A stretch of 64,000 nt of DNA, taken from positions 124,001 to 188,000 of the forward strand of contig JAOBSW010000401.1 in the NCBI GenBank assembly GCA_026214975.1, read 5' to 3'. The translations under genes were made by a program, and so were the position numbers. This document shows, in pieces, positions 56,926-64,000 of the stretch. Position 1 is the stretch's first letter. Each line of letters opens with the position of its first letter. The notes beneath the pieces are model-generated. The model made no database searches. It was not told where the DNA came from and was given only the letters and a program-made list of their open reading frames with translations. The DNA comes from Gentiana macrophylla. Its lineage: Eukaryota; Streptophyta; Magnoliopsida; Gentianales; Gentianaceae.

Positions 56926-59900
56926 CAACCCTGCACTTAGCTTTTGGTCGCCCTCGAGCAAAACAAGCGATAAAACAAAATGAATGAGAGATAAATTCAT
57001 GAAGATAGAAGATATAAGGAACAACTAGATAATACAACCATTAGAATTACAACCAGGCGTTAACCTAAATATAAATGTATAACAGAGTGTGTGTGTGACA
57101 AGCCTTTTCAATTTCCACTATCCTCTCTTGAATAATTCAAGCAAACGCACAAATATCCATTCAGACACCCTAATGACTTTCCTAGGTATAGCAAGAATAG
57201 CTCCACACAAAGTTCTTCCGAGTACTTATTAGATAATCCCTAAAGCATACCATTCGGGCTTTTTATACTGGGATAGTCAAGATAACTAAGTTTTCAACCA
57301 TGCTCTGTTTCTTATTATTATTATTTTTTTCATAGAATACTAACATATCCGAACTCATTGCCAAAATCGACTATCTTGCAAGCGCCATGAGGTGAGATCG
57401 AATACATTAATACCTATCTAACTTTTTTTTTCTTTTTTTTTTTTTTTTTTTTTCTCATATGTGTAGCATATGCCCTCATTCCCAAAGAATAGACGCTTCG
57501 TGATAACACCCTAGCCGGACTTCTATCATCGTGCAATGGGAGCTTTTAAAACTCATAGTGATATAGGACGCTTCGTGATAACGCCTCATCGCACTCAAAT
57601 CATTGGTAGCTACAACCATATATATATAGTTCATCTTTATTTTGGTATTCTTCCTTTCATTCCACTTAACTTATATCCTTTCTATCACATTCAAACCTTC
57701 TGATATTCACAAGACACGCTCAAAAGTTAGGTACTAAGTTATCAAGTATTATCTAGAATAACCACTAGATAATCGAATGGATACGCTTTAAAATTTTCGC
57801 TTCAATATCAAAGGCTTTACGTGAAGGAATTCATGTTACACAAATATATTTGGAATTACAATGCACTTACGGTTCACGTTGGTTATACACATCCAAATTG
57901 ATCATTACATCTTCAAATCCATGAAATATATATTTTATACGCTTTATTTTAATCAACTAAATAATGTTCAAAAAGATCAAAACTAAGGGATTTATTGATA
58001 CAAAATAAACATTAATTCCATTGCTAGACCAACGACTCCACTCCCCACTTACGAACTTACATTGTCCCCAATGTAAAGTGAGTGTAAATAAGTTGTCGGG
58101 AAAGCAATGGTGCACTAAAACAAGTCAAAACAAATACCGGATGATAAAAAAGGGTGGGTGGGTGGGTTAAAGTTATGACCTCCTCACTTCCATAGTATTT
58201 GAACTAATACATGTCACACGTTATTTGAAATTTAAAATGACTAGATCATGAAATGTAACGATAGCAAAGTATTAACTCGAGTCTTTTATACCTGCATCCT
58301 CAATGGTTATTTCAAATCGCTCTAACAACCTAAGTCCAAAAATGACGATTTGAATTTTTTCTTTTTCTCCATCGATTTTCGATAACCACCTAATCATTCC
58401 CTTTATAATGACATTCAAACATTCATCCTAAGACTTGGTGAAACAAAATGAAAATCAATCCAAGTATTATCAAAGTATCATCCAAAGTATGAGTAATTAT
58501 TATATTTAACATTTTTGCGGGTCGCCCCGGTAGCGCTTTTAGTTAACGCCGCTTGTTCACCAAAATGATAATGATTAACTAATATAATATACTAAACAAA
58601 CGGGATACTTCTAACAATTACTCACAAAAGCACGTAACAATTAAGCACATAATCCACTAAAAATAAATGCTTAAGGAGTAAAAAATGAAGGATAGTACCC
58701 GCCATTGACTACATTTATAGTCTATAGCCGACTTTATCGTGGCTTTAGTTTCTAATGTATCGTGGTGGGTCATCCTCACGCACCGCATCCTTCTTCAATA
58801 CCGGTTTCCAACAGAGGTTAGACAATTCCCACCAATCCAAACGATTCTTGACCTTTTCCTTTGATTTTCGAGCCTTCGGCCTGTGAGCTTTCACATTATT
58901 GCCGAGTCATCTTCTTGGGCCATCTGCGTGTTAGTACGATCCACCACAAGAGAACACAAAGTGTCTACACAAGAACTAGATTCTAGTGTAATGTATGGAT
59001 ATTTCAATGAATTGTAAATGCTGAAGATAACGCGCTCATCATTCACTCCCAAACTAAGCTCTCCCTTACAAACATCGATGAAAGGGTATTAATAGTTAAG
59101 GCCTAAAAGTGTCAAGAAAACATGCATACTTATTATCCAACTTCATCTTTTCATTTCATTTCTCGGGAACGGGGGAGTAATTCAAGATCGCGAGGTTAGA
59201 ATGAATACTCTCTTACCCTTGTCGTTAGATTAAGATGGTAAAGCCTTGAATGATTGTGCCTATTCAAGACATAACAGTGTCATCATTCAAGACTTTTTTC
59301 TTCAAAATATGCAAGTGGATGTGGTGATGCCCTTCCAGGTTGAACCGATGTGAATTTAGGTTGAGCCGATAAGGTTCGGTTTGAATTGGCCCTTTCAAAC
59401 TTGGTTCCTTCCAACCTCGCTTCCAATTTGATTATTTCTATTTTTATTTTATTTATTAATATTCCTTGGGCATGATCAAGCCTCGCTCAAGTGTTTCATC
59501 ACTAGTTTCACTATTCTCAGTATTTTGATTTGAAAATGATACTTGGTCGATTTTGATCGATATGACCGCTGCTTATTTCTACTCTTAATCGCTTTCGTAA
59601 GTGTTTAAATCAGCCTATAGCTGAGGAGCGGGCCTTACCACTTCCTGGTCATCAACTATCGAAAATAGAAAATAACTTGAAATAGATAAAACCCGAATCG
59701 ATGGTGTTTCATTATCGATTTCGCCGCTTTCATAACTCGATTTGACAATTCTTGTGGAATAGAAAATATCTAATAGAAAATAACACTAAATCGATAAAAA
59801 ACCACATTTTTTTTCTCCTGGTAATTACCGAGTCCACTCGGTATTTACCGAGTAGTTTTTTTTTCTCTCTCTCTCGGTAATTACCTAAGCCACTCAAGAT

Positions 59901-60231
59901 TTATCGAGTATTTTTATAAAAAAATGATATCTTACCAAATAGGTAGGTACCAATGAAAATAAAAATACAAATGAGATTGAGAAATGTATTGACTTATCCT
60001 CGGTCAGTTATGACCACGCTACTTTCTACTATCGAAAAATAGAAAATAACTCGAATTTAATGTAAGAAGAAAATTGGTAACTAAAAGAAGGTAGATACCA
60101 ACGGAAAATAAAAATAGAAATGTGATAAGAAGAGTGTTGACTTATCCTCTAGAATTTTGAGCTAATACAAGTAGTAACCCTAGACACAAAGAAAGAAATT
60201 AGCGACGTCTTTCGCAACGGCGCCAAAATAA
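56926..60231 (-). other. Non-coding internal region of the LARD-like structure
   Basis: No Gag or Pol motif in any frame over 3.3 kb. Features: the PBS at 60211-60225 (plus-strand GCAACGGCGCCA), a palindromic GGTAATTACCGAG / CTCGGTATTTACCGAG segment at 59819-59852, a GCGGGTCGCCCCGGTAGCGC word at 58517-58536, a poly-T run near 57430, and at the 3' end GCTCGAGGGCGACCAAAAGC followed by AAGTGCAGGGTTG (minus) as purine-rich tract. The GCTCGAGG...AAAAGC wording before the tract is familiar from Athila/Tat-type Gypsy elements. Confidence 0.7.
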
Positions 60232-62499
60232 TGACAGACCTAAACCTAACTCTGAAACGTCGCTTAAAAGTCGACGGACATTACCTAGGCTATACAGATC
60301 CTAACCGGCGCAGCAGTACCGGGTCAAATTTCAGTGCTAGTGTGGTGAGTCAGTCCGATTCTCAGGAAAACATGGTAATTTTAAGTAAAGTTAAACACTA
60401 AGAAGCTATTATTAACTCCGATCTAAGTCGCAGCTTTATCAATTTTATCAAAGTTAGATTATGTTAGTAGTTAGATTGTTAGTAAAGCAAGAATAAATAT
60501 ATAAATATAAAATAGATAATATATATATTTTTGATCTAGCCAAGAATACGTGCATCAATTACTTATCTCTTTTTAGTAGAAATAAATGAGATGTGATCTT
60601 CCTTTATTCAAGGTGTAAATTATGTGAAACGTGCACTCCTCACCAATCAGCCCTTCTCACACGAGCGCATGAAATCGCACATATGTCTCATTTAACTATC
60701 CTACGCCATCCAAAAGATCGGGTCACCACCGCTTTGTCATGCGGTCAATATTTTAGAATCTTCGTAGTAAATAGATAAATTGACGAATTAGATCTCGAAA
60801 GCACAAATTTTAATAAGATTTGTTTTTCTAGGACAACCGCTCGGTAGGAAATAGATTCCGCTGTCACGCTTTCACTCGCCATTTTTACTCCTCCGGCCTT
60901 TCTATCCCACATTAAGTTCAAAATAGAAAGAGATTCATCATAATTAATTTTAATCATTTGTACCATAGTCAATCATCCAGATCTATAAAAAGAATAACTA
61001 ATTCGTGATTTATATCTTCGCTTGATATATTTTTAGCTTAACATTATTATAGATATAGTATACATCATAATATTAGAATAGATTACCGATTACAAATCAT
61101 GAATCTGGTCATTTCCGCAGATCTACAATCTTCGATAATTATTCTACTATTATAACGATATTTATAACTACTTTATTCATATATATATATAGAAACAACA
61201 AACATAATACTTTAGAAAATACCCGATTACAAATTATTGATTCAGAGGTTGTACTTTTCCGACATTACAACGATTTCAAAGAATACCGAACTTCCGAGAT
61301 TTTCCCAGCATTACAACGGTACTAATTATTTATATATATAAAATATATATATACATACATAGTACACATGTATATATACGGGCCCCAAAATAAAATAAAA
61401 AGACAAAAGAGATATAGATCTATATATATATCATATATATGTATATATGATCTACAACAAAAAAATAAAAAGAATGTAGACGGAGAGAAAGCAGAAAGTG
61501 GAAAGCAAGAGGGGCAAGCGCTCATCCGCCTCGATCCTCTCAGATATAGGCAAATATCAAGGCCGGATCGGTCCGATGGGTGCGATCGGGTCCGTATCCA
61601 TCATTGCTTATGACTCACCTGATCTAGATACTTCGATTGTGTATTTATTTGTAATAAAACTTCTAAAATTCATATCTTGAGTTGTGACTCCAAAATTATG
61701 ATTCAAACGCCAAAATTAAGCCTCGGAAAATTCTTCAACTTTCATGAAGGACTCTTCTTCAGAAAACGCTTTTGATGGGCCATTCCCATTACGTGTCGCT
61801 TTGCGACATTTTCCTTAATACAAATCAATTAGCCACTTGACCACCATTTGAGTTGTAGAAGTCCGATTGACTTGATTCAAAATCCATTGGAAATCTTTCT
61901 TGAAGATATACAACTTTATTAAGGAAACTTCTTCAGAAAATGTCGCTTTTGATGAGCCATTCAGATACTTAAGATATTTCGGGATTTTACTAATCCGAAT
62001 CGGTTAGTCACTTGACTACTATTTGAGTTGTAGACCTCCAATTGACGTGATTCAAAGTGCGTTGGAAAGCTTATGTGAAGATCTACAACTTTCATTAAGA
62101 AGTCATCCCTGAAAATGCCTCTAAGCTGGGTCAAATTCCATCTAAAATAAATCACTGGTTTAAGTACTTAGGAAAATTTGCTCGCTTGAACTTATAAACT
62201 TGTGGCACCTTCTTCTAACCTCTAAACACATCTTTTAGACTCAAAACATGTCGTTACGTGGAATCTTGGTCAATATATAATCCTCGCAATGAACCACCAA
62301 AATACCAAACGAACCGGCTACCTACACTGTTACTAAACCGATACAAAACTAATAAAATACGATAATTTATATAATAACTACTACTTATACATTTGAATAA
62401 AACTTAGTAATTTTGACTTGATTTGATACAATAATGCTCAAAATGGTATCAATATTGGGGTAAAATGTCGAATAATGATCATAAATTTATCTCTCATCA
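60232..62499 (-). repeat. Right LTR (5' LTR on minus) of the LARD-like structure
   Basis: 2268 bases, same ends as the left LTR. The outer end TGATGAG abuts a truncated Copia LTR at 62500 without a visible target duplication, consistent with loss of the partner flank. Confidence 0.9.
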
Positions 62500-63391
62500 T
62501 GTCTCTAGTCGATGTACTATTAAATAGTAAGTAATCGATAATATGAACAAAGAAGCACGTATTAGATGTCTTCTGCCTTTAAGGGCAGTGGATAGATCTC
62601 GCTCTTCAAGTGTATAGACACTTGACCAGCACGCGGACGGTATTTGAGAATGCGTGACGTTGGGGATCGTAATTCCACTTACACGGATGTTGTCTCACCA
62701 TGTGACGTTGTGTAATTATCCTTTCACCGAGTCTTCATGGCATCACGTGGATTGTCATGCTTTGACACTATTGAGGTTTCAGCCGCGGGGTGATCATGCG
62801 GTAGTGATTGGGTGTGATATCAAGCACGTGAGTATACATGTTTGGTCGTCTGGGAATCTGCACTTATTAAGTAGGGGTGAATATCCGAAAGCGGCCTTCT
62901 TATAAGTGAATGTCTCACTCGTGAATCTTTTGCAAAGTGGGGAGTAAATGAGTTACTTCGGAGAGAGCATGATATCCGTGATTATAAGATACGATCGTTA
63001 ATGTATCGACACACTGAGATACGATCGATGGATATTATTACAAATGATAGGATTGTAAGTTACACGATAATCTGCTTCACATGAAAAGTAGTAGTCATTG
63101 CATTTGACTCTTCCGATGATCGGGGTCACAAGCAGTGTTGCTGTGACGCTATCCCGTGATCATAGCATGGCGGCATTTTCGTAATTTGCACTTTGTGTTC
63201 ACGCCAATATATTCGAAGCCTATCGGGTCACACACATAAGAATATCTAGCCGGATTAAAATGTAGTTATAGTTGATAAACCAAATAAGGAAAGAATTTAT
63301 CTCGCACTATAAAGGTTATAGTGGTAAATTAATATGGTGGTATTTATTTATTATGAATAAATTAAATACAAGATATTAATTAAGTTGATTA
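62500..63391 (+). repeat. Truncated LTR of the second Copia family
   Basis: It aligns with 47617-48508 of the second Copia LTR in the same orientation at roughly 90 percent by eye. It lacks the first 249 bases and everything after GTTGATTA. It is probably what is left of that element's 3' LTR, but a separate copy cannot be excluded. Confidence 0.85.
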
Positions 63392-64000
63392 CGTTGGATC
63401 GATATGCGCACTAATATATCCTGTAGGGGGGTGAATAGGATATATACCCTTTTAAATTTTACTTAATAGTTTTTCAAGCTTTATTAAGGCTTTTAAATTA
63501 CACACTGAGTTCCAACTACTTGTAGAGACTGTTAGACCAAATTAAAGGAAGAGCTAACCGGTTAACGTGTTGTTCCTAAGGTACTAGTGATCAAGTTATA
63601 TATTACTTTAATTCGAAGACCAAAATAGTTTGGTTCAAAACAAGATAGTTGTCTTATACAAAGATTACTTCAATCTTCTAATAATGTAATCCAACAGCTA
63701 TAAAACAACTCCGATTAAGTGCTTACAGAGTTCAAGCAAGGTAGTATAATCGATTTAGTTCAAACAATGTGACTTTGAGAGGCAATAAATCACAAAGAAC
63801 TTTCACAAGAGAATGTTGTAATCCTTTATTATAATAATTATCTAGTTGCACTATATGCAACAAAATATTGTAAATTTAATCAAGAAGCATATGTTCTTCA
63901 AAGAACAAATGCAGATTTAAAAGTGGCAAAGAATGGCTTTTCACTAAACATGTATTGATATAGACATTTTAGAGTAACTATGATATACAAAGTAAGGAGA
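63392..64000. mobile_element. Unclassified repeat-like sequence at the window edge
   Basis: It begins abruptly after the LTR fragment with CGTTGGATCGATATGCGCAC, then CCTGTAGGGGGGTGAATAGG. The G-run followed by GTGAATAGG is a phrase I associate with plant repeats, but I cannot name the family. No ORF. Confidence 0.3.

Larger units (their letters stand above)
54481..62499 (-). mobile_element. Non-coding Gypsy-type (LARD-like) structure: LTR, internal, LTR, internal fragment
   Basis: Two 2.3-kb direct repeats (54637-56925 and 60232-62499) are each followed on the minus strand by the same primer-binding site and internal start. Between them lie 3.3 kb without coding capacity, ending in a purine-rich stretch just before the left LTR. 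The left LTR thus serves as 3' LTR of one unit and has its own PBS plus 137 bases of internal sequence, which stop abruptly at 54481. Large LTRs with a non-coding interior fit a LARD. The arrangement suggests recombination between two copies. Confidence 0.8.

Noticed and set aside
56926..60231. Search for gag-pol in the LARD-like interior
   Set aside because: No DTG, YVDD, HHCC or DDE-type motif was found in any frame.
1..64000. Endogenous pararetrovirus or geminivirus sequence, or a bacterial-type defence system
   Set aside because: No matching gene order or motifs; all retroelement pol regions are Copia, Gypsy or LINE type.

Overview
This window is nuclear DNA from a flowering plant, probably a eudicot. 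It is AT-rich and dominated by nested transposable elements: Copia and Gypsy LTR retrotransposons, Mutator, CACTA, hAT and Stowaway-like DNA transposons, a SINE and a LINE tail. It also holds a plastid-derived insertion and broken plant genes with GT..AG introns. I see no intact host gene and no bacterial or viral system.

Layout. 1-17,400 is a Mutator-type neighbourhood. Two related 'putative plant transposon protein' genes lie head to head around a GTCCAAAT-rich repeat array. A Mutator-like transposase gene follows on the minus strand, then a short ORF, then a second GTCCAAAT array. The right-hand transposon-protein gene is split by a complete 9.5-kb Copia element (2246-11761) with a perfect 5-bp target duplication. 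17,500-19,600 holds two adjacent hAT-type non-autonomous elements with 8-bp duplications and a third remnant. 19,600-34,800 is low-density DNA. It contains a non-autonomous CACTA element full of subterminal repeats, tRNA-like modules, a SINE with its target duplication, a GH9 endoglucanase pseudogene, a fold-back element, a LINE 3' end, beta-hexosaminidase (GH20) exons and a Stowaway-like MITE. 34,841-37,036 is plastid inverted-repeat DNA (trnV-GAC to rps12 exon 2) carrying a hAT MITE, and it is joined to sequence that may be mitochondrial.

37,860-64,000 is a retrotransposon nest. A decayed Tat-like Gypsy element carries a minisatellite behind pol and an antisense extra ORF, and is cut by a second Copia of the same family as the first. 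That Copia is in turn cut by a minus-strand, non-coding Gypsy-type (LARD-like) structure of the form LTR-internal-LTR-internal fragment. A truncated Copia LTR and an unclassified repeat close the window.

Nearly every reading frame is broken by 1-2 base indels. These indels are also frequent between paired LTRs and cluster at CG, CNG and G-run positions. Some frameshifts may therefore be sequencing errors in methylated repeats rather than true decay. Domain calls rest on motif recognition by eye, and no database search was run.
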